Shown here: positions 1-11,229 of the stretch, piece by piece | Layout: each line of letters starts with the position of its first letter | How positions within the stretch are numbered: the first letter of the stretch is position 1 | Source: Phanerodontia chrysosporium | Lineage: Eukaryota; Basidiomycota; Agaricomycetes; Polyporales; Phanerochaetaceae | DNA: 64,000 nucleotides | Assembly: GCA_001910725.1 (NCBI GenBank) | Contig: MJGA01000020.1 | Coordinates: forward strand, 248,001-312,000 | Direction: 5' to 3' | Made by a program: the position numbers and the translations under genes | The notes under the pieces: model-generated | Database searches by the model: none | Told to the model about the DNA's origin: nothing | Seen by the model: the letters and a program-made list of their open reading frames with translations, nothing else

Positions 1-872
1 CTGTATCGATTTTCGTCTGCCAACATGTTGGTCAATTATGGACATATGCCAGTGGAGCGCATGTACTCGCCCATTCAGCTGATTGGACACAACGAGTCTG
101 ACACCACCGTTCTCATGTGTGCATGGGACAAGTGCATATGCATTTAGAAGGTTCAAGGCCTTCCCGAATTCGCGCTTCGCGTTGCGCTCGAATTCCTTCC
201 TGCGCACGGGAAGTGGCTTGAATATGCCAGACACAGTGACCGTTGTTCCCTTCTGCTCACAGCGGTCAGTTGCTGCAGACAAATTGATATCTAGAACGAA
301 CCTGGCGCGCGACCTTCCCGCTGCGATTAGTAACGCGGCCGAGTCTGTCAAGTTCCAAGACAGTGCCTACAGGCGCTGTACTTGCGGTAGCCGTTGTGAT
401 TGTAACGGAGCCACTAAGGGCACAGAGCGAGGCTAAGGCTTCACCACGGAAACCGAAGGTTGTCACCGAGTTCAAGTCCTCGAAAGAGGAAAGCTTTGAG
501 GTGTGGTGTTTCAACGCTGGGAAAACGACTAAGAAGATCGCTTGGTGAAACGAAAAATGGACGTACCGACAACATCATAGTCTGAAGACGCAATTCCGGT
601 CCCGTTATCAATGACTTCAATGCTGTCGAGACCATGGTCCTTGAACCGTACCTCTAACAAAGCCAGTGTTAAGTATGATGGCCCATGGGACAAGTTCGGT
701 TGGGCGTACCTATATTTGTCGCGCCAGCATCCAAGCTATTCTCAACAAGCTCTTTGACGGCAGTCTGGAGGTCGATAACAACCTGACCTGACGTGATTCT
801 GTGCGCGGTAAGCGCGTCTATGGCCTTAATGGAACGCGTCTCGGAGAGCATCGCATCGCTGGTGGTCGCCAT
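1..872 (-). CDS. PMS1: DNA mismatch repair protein PMS1 (MutL homologue), 5' part
   Basis: N-terminal GHKL ATPase domain of a MutL-family protein that pairs with MLH1 in nuclear mismatch repair. The reading starts at an ATG at 872. All three ATPase motifs are visible: [13 protein letters not shown] (catalytic Glu and Mg-binding Asn), VIDNGTGIA and [12 protein letters not shown]. The segment [14 protein letters not shown] is characteristic of PMS1/PMS2 rather than MLH1 or MLH3. Four short introns join the exons in phase, with breaks near 691, 565, 300 and 60. After the third exon, [20 protein letters not shown] continues the transducer domain. The gene is open at the left edge, so the dimerisation and endonuclease domain is not in the window. 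No frame damage is seen. Family assignment is secure; orthology to yeast PMS1 / human PMS2 is inferred from the motifs. Confidence 0.93.
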
Positions 873-1766
873 CAGGCTCCGCGAAGATATGGCTTAGTTG
901 TGGGGTATATGTATATAAGCAAGAACAGTATATTCCAAAATATGTCGTGTAAGATGAGCAAAACGAGCGTGAATGTCGCTGCGCGACGTAGAGGTGAGGG
1001 GCGAAAGGAAGAGGCGAGGCGCCGGGACAAGCCACCAAACGGTGACATGGAGTGACGAGGGTGACATAACGCTCAGCACTTGTCACCCTCCAGGTACCTC
1101 GTCTCTCCGCGGTCGTGCAGAAAGAGGAAAAAAATAGCGGCGTCCTGCAGCACCACCTGCTTAGCTTCAAATAGTAATAAACTGGTGTAGTTTTTCATGT
1201 GGAACGATGAAAGGGGCGAATACATTGTTGTACATGGTCTTGAAATTGATCGCGTCCGAGTCTCAGTTCGTGATGCTGGCGTAGGCCAACCGAAGGTTAG
1301 CATAACGCAAATTCGCAAACATATCAGATTCTCACGGGTCATACGTAGAGTCACTCCCCTCAGCAGTACACGCCACCAGCCAAGCTTTACACCGGACTGT
1401 CACCAACAGCTTCCCGCAATCGCGACACGGGGGTAATTTGCACATCTATCCCATGGGTGATGCGTGGCGCACTTCCAGGGCAAGGAGTATCGTCGACATT
1501 TGGAGAAGGAGCCAAAAAGGTCGCTCTGGCCGGTGATCTAAGCGCTACCGATTCCAGGATTTCGTTGGACGTGACAGACCTATAATCCAGACCAAAGTCA
1601 GCCGAAGAAGACGCGAAAAGAAAGCATTCGGTACATTGTTAACATGACGTTCGTACTGAAGGCGCGAGACGGAGATTTGATACTTTCAGAGCCCTTGGTT
1701 CCGGACGGATCGCTGTACACTCATCAGATGGGTTCGCACTGTATTCGAACGGAGGTATACTTTTCT
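873..1766. other. intergenic, no supported gene
   Basis: This stretch lies between the PMS1 start and the 3' end of a membrane-protein gene. A TATA-like tract sits at about 904-920, roughly 35 bp upstream of the PMS1 ATG. Short open frames occur on both strands, but none shows a domain, a signal peptide or splice-consistent extension. Confidence 0.5.
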
Positions 1767-3086
1767 CTAGCCTTGTTCATTTCCAGGAGGGAGACCACGG
1801 CCTGTGAAGATACGATGACGCTGTCCTCTGATTGTCAAAACACTGTGTGTACAAAAAGAAAGGTTCAATACCTGACCGTCACCCCCGGAGCTGAGAATAT
1901 ATCGCCGACATAGACTAGAAAATTGCTTTAGCATGTCCCCAATGTACTCGTCTGGTTTCGCGTACCATTCAATTTCATTAAAGCAAATGCCTAGCCACCC
2001 ATGAGCAAAAACATGGAACGACGCTTGAGACCCGAACGCACCAGGGTTAAGACGTTTATCAGAAAGGTAATAACAAAATATCCCAAGCCCTGCTTGTACA
2101 AATGGACCCAGAGCGGCGAAGAGCTGGCTTCGCGGATGCGCAGGAGCCCAAAGACCGTGAACAACAGTATGGCCAGGTCGAAAATCAAAGCTTATGGCGT
2201 GGGTTAGTGACATGATAGGCCAACATCGCTGGTACGCACTGTATACATAAAATGGGACTGGGCCTCCAGCACCTGTAACGATCTCGCAGGTTTTGTCGTA
2301 CTGCAGCCAAGCGTCCACAGCAGGCACAAAGAATACTGCTGACGCTTAGCGGGCAATGTTCCTGACGCCGTACCAGCGAACGTACCTGTGATCCCAACAG
2401 CCCAGTGGCCCAAGGCCATCGCGGCCAAAGTCGCGGTTGCCCATAGGTTACCCCGCCATAGCGTCATCCTGCGGAGGCTAGTCAGCTTATGTCTGTTACG
2501 ACGCAAAGCGCACGTACGCGCGAAGCATGATGCTTTCACTGGCGAACACCACTGCCATACAGCCTAGGAACTAGTGACAGTAAGTGAAATGTCAAACCTC
2601 CGGTAACCTGAATACCCACCCAGAGCGTCTCGTTCGCCGCTATATCAGAGTATGTCAGGAATGACCTCAGAGTCACTCGAAGAGATACCACGCACGTCCG
2701 CACAGATTGAGCTCACTGCGCTCGGATCAGCTGGGACGTCAAAACATAACAGGTCGTGGGTACTCACAAACCGATTGTAGCCGCCAGAAGCGAATACCGC
2801 GCGCCGAGGTATGGCAGCTATCCCGAGCGAGCACTCAGCCTAGACTGCTCTTCCCGGTGAATGGCGTCTACTCACCAGTGTCCACCTAAATCTCAGCTTT
2901 CGCATGAGAAGCGGGATTTCTACGTGGTTCAAGGTAGACAGGAAGTGCCAGCTGCTGGGAGTTTAGCGATGGTCCCACGGAACAGGCATGAGTTACGTAC
3001 GAGTACAGGCCGAACAAGAAAGTGTTGACCTTCTGGGCGTACTGCGCCGAGACGTGGAGCACGTGAGGACTGAGCCAGTCAACCAT
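1767..3086 (-). CDS. multispan membrane protein, MVDW family (DUF6533-like), copy A
   Basis: Predicted integral membrane protein of a family expanded in Agaricomycetes; function unknown. The first exon starts at 3086 with MVDWLSPHVL, matching the start of copy B (MVDWGSPEVI at 11230). Later exons give MALGHWAVGI, then FDLAILLFTVFGLLRI and the helix-loop-helix WVHLYKQGLGYFVITF, both typical of this family. Downstream splices (near 2047, 1960 and 1867) keep a frame ending at 1767 with a short basic tail. At least four hydrophobic helices are visible. The middle of the protein (about 2560-2990) is cut into small exons that I could only partly assemble; one exon reads LRSFLTYSDIAANETLW. No frameshift is needed. 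Confidence is high for the family and moderate for the exact exon set. Confidence 0.72.
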
Positions 3087-5279
3087 CCATTCGATCCTGT
3101 GGGACGCATTCGATGTGAGTTGGTGTAGAGCACGGTCCGATGCAAAAGAGATGTACGTTGAAGGCAGCTATTACGGATATACGTGAAGGAGTGTAAGAGA
3201 TGTGGGTGGGAGGAGCCGATCATCCTTCTTCTGCGCCGCATAAGTAGTCCGGGCAGTCGGTAAGTGCGCAAAAGATGTCCGTTTCTCAGTCGACCGGCAG
3301 CTGTGGGTCTGTCGAACATTTCCAGATCCGCTTGCGTTTTCTGCGATGGCAGAGGCGCCCTGGCCGTTTGTCCGCCGCTAAGCCGCATCGGAGGGGCAAG
3401 CGCACGAGCGAACCTGCTTCTCGGCATGCCCGAGAAGGGCGGGGAGACGGGGTCTCTGGGATGAATAAGGCAGGTTTGCGATAAGGCACAGCGTCGTTCG
3501 CAAGATTGTGTCAGGCTAATCTGGTGATCAAAGAAGCGGCGGGGCACACACATGCGCTGTCCCATCCCTCAACGCTGGCCCAACGTCGGACTTCTCCCTG
3601 GAAGAAACTATTTTCGACGAGCACAGCGCCACAATCATGAACAGACTGCCGGAAGATCCATCGCACTGAAATCTCCCACCGGCTACCGGTCCTGCAGCGG
3701 TGCTTGACGTTACTCAAACCAGGATTTCGTCCTTGGGCAACATGCTGCCGTGGGCCGCTGCGCGTGAGCAGCCGCGGCAGGGCCATGATGTCAGGGTAGG
3801 GTGAACGATTTGCAGGCAGGTCTAGTGCTTCACCGAGTCTCGAGGAGTACTTTCTCGCGCAACCGAGCTGGCAACGCACCGGGTATTCTGTGTCACATCG
3901 CTGTCGCTAGCGGGCGGGACCGCTTCAGAACGGCCGCGCGCCCTGGGGTGGGCCATCCATGCGCCGTTTGCGTGCCTCGAGCACGCGAGCACCGGCGTCG
4001 ACGGCCGCGCGGGAGCAGGCAAAAAGTGTCGCGACACCTGCGGATGGTTTAGCACGGGTCTGCGGAGAGAGCGGATGCAGGGACGCACGAGCAGCGTAAC
4101 GTCAACGGTAGTGCATCGGAACCCAAAACCGGCGGGCAAGCGCGACAGCCGTCAGGCGAGGACATGCCCGAGGGTGCCTGCCAATTCAGCGGACCCTCTA
4201 CGTGCAACGGCCCCGGTCTCTTCTGCACGGCCAAGCGTTGGGGTGCACGGCACCGTCGAAGCCGTGCACGGCCGAGTGCCACAAAGCCCAACCGTTGCCC
4301 TCTCGAATCTAAGGCAACCTTATCAGCTCGCGACCATTACACAGTCAATTCAACATATTCAATGTACCCCTGCTTGCATCCTCGTCGTTTGAATGTATAC
4401 AGTTGACCCTGGCGTACGATATGCGACATTCGGGGCCAGTGGGCGGTTTGAAGATCTTTGGTACCAGGGGTCACGGAAACTGTAAGGCGCTTCTCGCTCA
4501 GAGGACCCAGGACACTCCTAGCTCTCTCCTGTCCGTCGTGGTCGAAATCCTCGCCTCACAGAAATATAATGATGCTGTTGCGCATCTCACCCCTCTGGCA
4601 TCGTTTATGATGCAACTTCCATCCTTTCTAGTTAAAATCCTCGCTGGATATGTAACGGTTGACCCACGCGCGCAGCACATTGCTGCCACGATGCCTGCGC
4701 ACGCTGATGCCCTGCATACTCAGGAAGATCGTCTTCCTTCATCATCTCATCTCCCAACCAGGCCAACGACCTACATTTCAGGTGCTCTAAGCTGCCTCAT
4801 GGCTCGCTGAAAACTCGGTTACCCGAGGTAAGGTCGGCCTTGTGACTGGCAGGCTTCTATCTGACATCTCGTCGGCCGCAGATCCATCCACGCAATGTCT
4901 GTCGACTTCTCATGCCCATTCAGCTTCGGCACAGCCGGACGCAGGCGGTCCGTGAGACTAAAAGTCTGCTACGAGCTGCCAAACTGTCCATGGGAAGCGT
5001 TCTCCCGGCGGGGTATATAGCTGCAGGCATGCGTCGCACGCCCGTCCCAGACCTTCGGAGAGCTTCTCCTTCATGAGCTTTGTCATAACTGATTGGAGCA
5101 CGCATTGGAAGCGGACCTCGTATCTTTGTGCTGCGCCGCTGCCCTGCCTTGACCCTCTTCCGCGCTGAGGCTCGCTCATTGCGTCCTCTTGCATGGTCAG
5201 CTAGTCACCCCCTCGTCCGTCGCGGCATCACTCCGCTAGCCTAGTTATACTCCTGATATATCTCGGGACGACTATCACG
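3087..5279. other. 2.2 kb without a supported gene
   Basis: Short frames exist on both strands. The longest are 190 aa on the minus strand at 2993-3565, which overlaps the first exon of membrane protein A in another frame, and 135 aa on the plus strand at 4403-4810. Neither shows a recognisable domain, signal peptide or convincing splice context. A weak minus-strand frame at 4958-5194 also lacks support. I see no repeat ends here. Confidence 0.45.
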
Positions 5280-6342
5280 ATGTCTTCCTCAATCACGGCA
5301 TCCTCTGTGAGCTCCAGTGCGCCTACGGAATCGTCCTCTCCTGGGCAGGCCGTCGAGCCCAGTGGTCCGCCTCCACTCTTGTCATCACAGGCCTCGCTGT
5401 ACTGTATGTTCTACACCTGTTCGATGACTTCACGGACTGATGATTTCGTCGTACAGTGTACACATTTCTTGGTGCGCGACATTCTCATGGGGTACGGGAT
5501 CCGTAGGACACTCATCACGGCTCCAGTCACGCTCGTCCTGCTGCTCTCAGTTTCCGGAGCGATCGTCATCCGCTCTTTGTTCTTGCGGAGGAGACATCGC
5601 CTTCTGGTGGAAGAGGCGATACGGAACGGCACTTACGTTCCACCGTCGGTCAGAGCGAAGAGGTTGTTAGGCCAAAAGCCTGTCATACATGATGCCTATG
5701 TCGACCTCGATGACAGCAACGCCGAGGGAAAGTCGAGGATGCTGGAAACTGGGGTCGCACGGTGGTGGGATATCAGGGTGCGTCTTTATACAGCGGGTCA
5801 ATGAGTCGTGCGACTCAGGTGCGATCCAGCCTGTATCCGTCATGATCCTCAAGCCCGACAAGTCGCCATATTTCGGTACAGAAAACGGCGTGACGGAGCA
5901 GGCCGTTCCAGCTAACCTTCCCGTACGGGCCCCTTCATTATGGCGGTCCATGTTCTCGTTCCTGTCGCTTCCGCAATTCATGAACAGGTCACCCGGGTCG
6001 CAGCAGGGCTCCAGAGGGTCTGCGGCAGCGCCATCTGCCTCTGATGCCTTTTGTTCGACAAATCAGAAGACAGACAACAATTTGCAGGTCCCGCATTACG
6101 CTCGGGTCTCCGTGATAGTCGCCATGCCACGGCCTCCTTCACATCACGCCCCACAAACCGGACCTTGTTCGCTCACCACCTCATGCACTCATTCTGGGCT
6201 CGATTCTCAACCTCATCTACCGCCTCACGACGAGACCCCGGAGGAGACACTCCCGCATCTGGAATTGGGTATCTCTGACACACTTCTGTCAGGGTGGGAA
6301 GAGAGTGACCTGCGGGATCTTGTCGACAGGGTTTCCCGGTAA
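5280..6342 (+). CDS. single-pass membrane protein of an Agaricomycete-specific family
   Basis: Unknown function. A Ser/Thr/Pro-rich N-terminal part (MSSSITASSVSSSAP...) is followed by a single hydrophobic helix (VTLVLLLSVSGAIVIRSLF), a basic stop-transfer stretch (LRRRHRLLVEEAIRNG) and a long cytoplasmic tail. The model needs three introns: 5404-5456, 5472-5526 and 5778-5829 (53, 55 and 52 nt). The second exon is only 15 nt (5457-5471) and restores the segment YTFL just before the helix. Without these splices the frame inserts an unlikely polar stretch into the membrane segment. The tail ends at 6342 with an acidic, leucine-containing motif (GWEESDLRDLVDRVSR). I recall similar proteins in polypores with the same helix-plus-basic arrangement. 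Topology is inferred. Confidence 0.65.
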
Positions 6343-6822
6343 TGTGCTAGGAATTTATGCATTTTGTTGTAGCTAGGTTAACCGCCTCACAGTCAACCAC
6401 GGACTTTTAACACATGTGCGCGATTGTATCACCGATACTTACGTTCAATGGTATGACTGCAGGATGCTGGCGATTCACACGAGCTAACTCAGTCGTTTCT
6501 CCCGCTGAGAGCCTCCAGCAGAACTGTGTACATGTGCCCGGCTATGTACCAGATGGTAAGCTGAGCTCCGAGGTCCTTCGTTGAGATCGAGCGAGGTCGC
6601 GTGCAAGTCCCTCCGTATCAGCGAAGTGCCTTGAGGTCCTCCGCGGCTCGTGGAAAACCTGACTTCAGTCTCCAACTTCCAATACTCCAAGTATACAGCT
6701 TGAACACTTTCCGTTGGCTCTGAGCGGGCTGCTACTGAACTCTGCTCGGGCAAGTGCGATCCGAAACAGGCAACCGAGAGCTTTGGATCCTAACAAGGAC
6801 AAACAGCGTCCGAGAGATGGGA
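6343..6822. other. intergenic, no supported gene
   Basis: This stretch lies between the membrane-protein stop and the LEA-like gene promoter. A 13-base string GATCCTAACAAGG near 6787 recurs near 25605 (see findings). No gene is seen. Confidence 0.4.
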
Positions 6823-6948
6823 TGACGTCACGACAGGGCGTGGTTGCTGTGACATCACGACGCCACTGACGGCCTGGGAGGTTGCTCCAGCTTTGATTTG
6901 GCTGCTGGCGCTGTCACGCGAGTGACGCCATGGTGAGGGGCCATATAA
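6823..6948 (+). promoter_or_regulatory. stress-type promoter: CRE, CRE-like, STRE and TATA boxes
   Basis: A perfect CRE/ATF palindrome TGACGTCA lies at 6823-6830, a one-mismatch version TGACATCA at 6850-6857, and a half-site TGACGCCA at 6923-6930. They are followed by an STRE core AGGGG at 6936-6940 and a TATA box at 6944-6948. The TATA box is about 118 bp upstream of the ATG at 7066. CRE-type sites are bound by Atf1/Sko1-class bZIP factors and STRE cores by Msn2/4-type zinc fingers in other fungi; their use here is inferred. Confidence 0.6.
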
Positions 6949-7065
6949 GCCTCTACGGAGACGCGACGTCCATTCCACAACTCTTTCACCTTACGACCAT
7001 CTACGACCCATTTCTCACTCAGACTCTGACGTTAACGACTTTTACATCTTTTTTCTACGATCATC

Positions 7066-9628
7066 ATGGCTGGACTTCCTCCTCTCAGCGCTGAGCCCGG
7101 CACTCCTGCCCACGAGTGGGCCGCAAAGACCACTTCGGCTCTCGATCCCAACCCCGACACACCCTCTGTAGCCACTATGAACCCGACGACGCGCCAGCTC
7201 TTCGAGGAGAAGAACCTTCGCCCGGGTACTACCGCGACAGAGACATTCGGCAACCCCCCTCCACCAGCTCTCGATACCCCAGGACGCCAGGTTCCCGGCG
7301 CATACCCCGATGAAACCGAGATGCAGACCCGCGGCCAAGAGATCACCCAGGCCATGTCGCAAACAGCCAGTAAAGCGGCAGAGACCGCTACCAGCCTTGC
7401 ACAGTCCGCTCAGCAGGCAGCGGCTACGTACTTCCCGAAAGCGGCCGAAACTGTTGGAGCCTACCTTCCGAAGAGTGTCGTTGACACCGTGTCGTCCTAT
7501 GTCCGTGAGTATATGCGCACGTATGCCTATCGCGTACTCAGACTTCTCACGCACAATGATCTGTAGCTGGTGTCAGCAATCCTCAGGGCGACGTTCGCGC
7601 GTCTGAGCACGACAAAGTCCACGCGACTTCCTTGCCCTCCACCGAGCTCGCCGGCCAATATGCTGGGGAGCACACCGATGGTGCAGGTGCGCTACCGGGA
7701 CCAGTGACAGAAAGCGAAGTTAGCAAACTTCCCGACGAGCGTAATGCCACTGTTCCGACCGCCGGCACGATGGCTGCGGTCGCGGCTGGCACGGCTGGTG
7801 TGGCCGCCGGTACCGCTGCCGGTTACACGTACTCCGCTGCCCAGAATGCGAAGCAGACTGTCACAGGAACCGCTGCAGCAGCCAAGGAGCGTGTCGCCGA
7901 GACGAGTACGTTTGCTACGTGTCTACTGAATTTCGTGGAGACGCTAACCTTGCTTGACAGCGGCCATCTCAGGTCCAGCGACGACCAAGTATTCACTGCC
8001 TTCGGAAGAGGATACAGGTGCGAAGCCTTTCGAGCATAGCGACGGTGCGGGTGCGCTTCCAGGGAAGAAGACCGAGCCGGCCGTTGCGACAGTCCCCGAC
8101 GAGAACATGCGCGGAGCAACCTTTGCCACATCTGCAAGTGTTGGTACACACCCCACGACCTACGATACCACGTCCAAGCCTACCCAGGATGACTCCGTCC
8201 GCGACGAGCTTCATCAGGTCAAGGGTCGCGAAGTTACCGGTGGTGTCGGACGCCTGCCGGGCATGGCTGCCGAACAGGGCGTCGCTGTCCTCCCCGACGA
8301 GAGGGCGGGAGCAGGTGTAGCCGCTGGTTTTGGTGCTGGTAAGCAGCTGTAAGCCTTCAACCAGTAGATGAACGAAACTGACACACAAGGATAGGCGCGA
8401 CCTCCTACCCTACGCGAGAGACCACTGGCGCTCAGCCTTACGAGCACAGCAGTGGCGTCGGTGCCCTTCCAGGCAAGGTCTCGGAGCAAGGCGTAGCGAC
8501 GCTTCCGGATGAACACCGCGCAGGTACGTTGACAAACCCGCTGATCCTGAACCTGCTTGACGAATGATACAGGTGAACTTGCGGGAGCAGGTGCCGCGGC
8601 TGCCGGAATGGGCAAGTGGGCTCTGGATGAACGTCACCCTACCACCGACAAGCCCTCGAAGGTGGGCGAGGACACCCACCTCGCGGATTCGGCCAAGTCG
8701 GCTGGTCTCGAAGAGGCTCGCGCGCAGCCCACCAAAGAGACGCAGCAGGCTCCGAAAGCGGACGACAAACATGAGCAGCACAAGCAAGCTCCTCGTGGTA
8801 AGCCGAACCAGGTGAGTTGACAATTCCTTGCAATCAAGTGTGCGGGGCTTCCATGGCATTCAACGCGTTATCGGCTGGATGCACATATCGCCCGACACGC
8901 ACTCGATGCTAGCCTGCCGCTCCTGTGGCTTCGAAGGGCATCGTGTCCGAACACGGTCAGGAGAAGGAGCGCAGTCGCGAGGCAGGCGCAAGACGAGCCT
9001 CGCGAGCAGCAGGCGAATCTGCGCAAGCCTAACCTGACACCACGCACCCATGTTCTGGGAAGCAAGGGTGCGCAGTGGGCGGGTATCGACGTAGGAGGCG
9101 ACGGGTATCGTCGGGGCGAGGGCGTCGACCTGAACGATGTTCGTTGAAAGCACTGCCCGCCCATCTCGGTTATCAGAGTTGTTGAACAGTACCGCTGACC
9201 AATTCGCAGGGATCAGGTTACGACACCGACTACCACCCAGCCCAGCTCCATCCTTTGGAAGCGGATTATTCTAAGGAGCACGCCGAGATGAACAAGGACG
9301 ACCAGAACACCGAGGGTCCTCTCACCGGCGAAAAGCACACCGACAACAAGAGCCAGCTAGTACGTAGTCTGGATTGTGATGGCGCGCGCTGGGACGCTAA
9401 CGGTTTGTCATAGGTACCGGTGCAGCTCCCGCTACTGCTGGCCGCGATGAGGCCGCGCGCGAGGATCGCAGGGCTTCGCAAGGCTCGCACTCGGGCGACA
9501 AGGCGAAGAAGGCAGGCTTCATGGCGAAGATGAAGGGTGAGGCCAAGGTCCTCCTCGGCAAGGTCGAGGGCAAGAAGGAGAAGGTCGAGGCCGGCCAGAA
9601 GATGAAGGCTGGCGAGCCCGTCCAGTAA
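7066..9628 (+). CDS. LEA-like / stress-associated repeat protein
   Basis: Hydrophilic, Ala/Gly/Glu/Lys-rich protein with no enzyme motif. Exon 1 (MAGLPPLSAEPGTPAHEW...) ends in an amphipathic, alanine-rich segment (SQTASKAAETATSLAQSAQQ) of LEA/apolipoprotein type. Four copies of a module of the form EHxxGxGxLPGxxxExxVxxLPDE follow (about 7663, 8029, 8220 and 8434). Introns at about 7511-7566, 7911-7960, 8341-8394 and 8524-8572 are all phase 1 and lie between modules, so modules can be gained or lost without frame damage. The end is a basic segment GFMAKMKGEAKVLLGKVEGK and the stop is at 9626-9628. Between 8813 and 9210 the exons need a one-base shift near 8972. The promoter carries stress elements. 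A protective role under desiccation or heat is inferred from composition and promoter. Confidence 0.8.
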
Positions 9629-11229
9629 ACGTCGTCGATGCGCCCGGGATCTCTCGTCGATGCTTGCAATCGTTCTTGGATTATCTTGATCACTGTCTGC
9701 GGAAAATAACGGCGATGCTGTATGAGTAGTGTAACATAGGACTATTGTACGTTTAGCTTGTTCGTAATGATGTTTTTCTCTGCATGAGTCATACCGGTGC
9801 ACGAGGAACATGGCATACGACTCTACCAAGCTTGTGCTCATCGGGGCCTGCAATATTTGCTGCTATCTGAAATCTCAAGCGAATGATTGTGATGGGCTCA
9901 AGAAGGGTTATTTCGTGCTCACCTTGTGGTCTACGACCGGTCAGGACGAAATGTATGGATTCCAGGATTCCCACGCTAACTTTCTGCTTATCCCGTTAGG
10001 CGCCCGATTGGCAGCTTGTTCACTGTTCACTTTGGCCTCGACGTCCTGTCCGTGCTTTTCGCGCTGCCCCTACGAAGAGCACGGTCTCGTTATGAATAGG
10101 GATGTATGCGTTGCCCTGAGAAAAACTTCGAGTCCTCGCTGGCCGCAGGCCGGCTCAAGTGAGCTCAGATCAGGGATTGCCTGCCTATGCCAAATCTGAG
10201 CAGCTAATTTGTGTGGCCGTCTTGTGGCGCAGCTCATGTTGCATGCATTCCATGACCGAGGACCATGGTAAGCACTCGCTCTCCCAGCGCCGCCCGCGCC
10301 GCGAGGATGTTGCTCCTGTCCTAGACGCCAACACGGTCTTGCAGTGGGAATACCACCATCTAGACATCCACCATCTCCTCAAGTCTTCGCTCAGGAATTG
10401 CCCTCAAAGTTTCACTCTTCGAATACGTGTACAGTCAGGGCTGCGTGCACGGCCCCTCCATACCCGAAGATTCTCCTCACAGGAGGAAGGAGTGGTCTTA
10501 ATCGTAGGATGTTTCTCGTTCAGGTTCTGTCACCACTCTGTCTCATGCCTCCGTTGCTCTCAGGTCCTTCCAGAAGCCCTGCCGAAACTTCAACTTCCGC
10601 CGGTGCGCCAGCGGATCTTCTGCGTAGTGCTCTCCTATGCATGCGCATCGACGAGTGACCCCTGCGCGTCGACCGGCACATGGCGCGCTCTCACAAGTCA
10701 ATGACCTGCCGACGGCGTGGAAACGCACGTACGAAGCGTTTGTATGCCGGCCGATGGTCGCAGCCACATTTAGATTAAGGTTGGGTAGTCCTGACAGCGT
10801 CGCACGGTGATAGGAGGGTGGCGACGCGGACGCTTCTCTGCACCCTCGGGCGGCGCGCGACGGTTGCAACGGCCGCGAGGCAACGCGCGAACGTCCTTCG
10901 CCCCCCGCTGCATCCCCCTGGGGCGTGCTCTCGGCGGGCATTACGGCATGCATGACGCCCTCGCCGCTGCTTTTTGTGTGCGCCGCAAGAAGCCTGCGCA
11001 CCGGCGGCAGCCGGCGCGACGTGGTCGCCGGCCACACACACGACGCTTGCACGGAACGGCCACATCAAACCGAGAATCCCCACGGGAGCAGTTCGAAGAA
11101 GCGGCCCTCCCCTGCGCAGACTGGCTACCGGAGGGCATATATGTATCCGAGGAGCGCGCACCCCCTGTGTGCCTGCGGTCTCCCTCCCCCTGCGCCGCCC
11201 CGTACGTACCGCCGCCCGCACCCCCCGCC
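9629..11229. other. 1.6 kb without a supported gene
   Basis: 3' flank of the LEA-like gene and promoter of membrane protein B. A TATA-like tract (GCATATATG) lies at about 11136-11144, 85 bp upstream of the ATG at 11230. A 181-aa plus-strand frame (10159-10704) and several overlapping GC-rich frames on both strands at 10543-11387 look like chance openings. Confidence 0.45.

Noticed and set aside
4403..4810. 135-aa plus-strand frame with some hydrophobic stretches
   Set aside because: Composition is mildly protein-like but there is no family resemblance, promoter or exon partner; kept only as a note.
10159..10704. 181-aa plus-strand frame between the LEA-like gene and membrane protein B
   Set aside because: No domain, no hydrophobic pattern and no splice-consistent neighbours.
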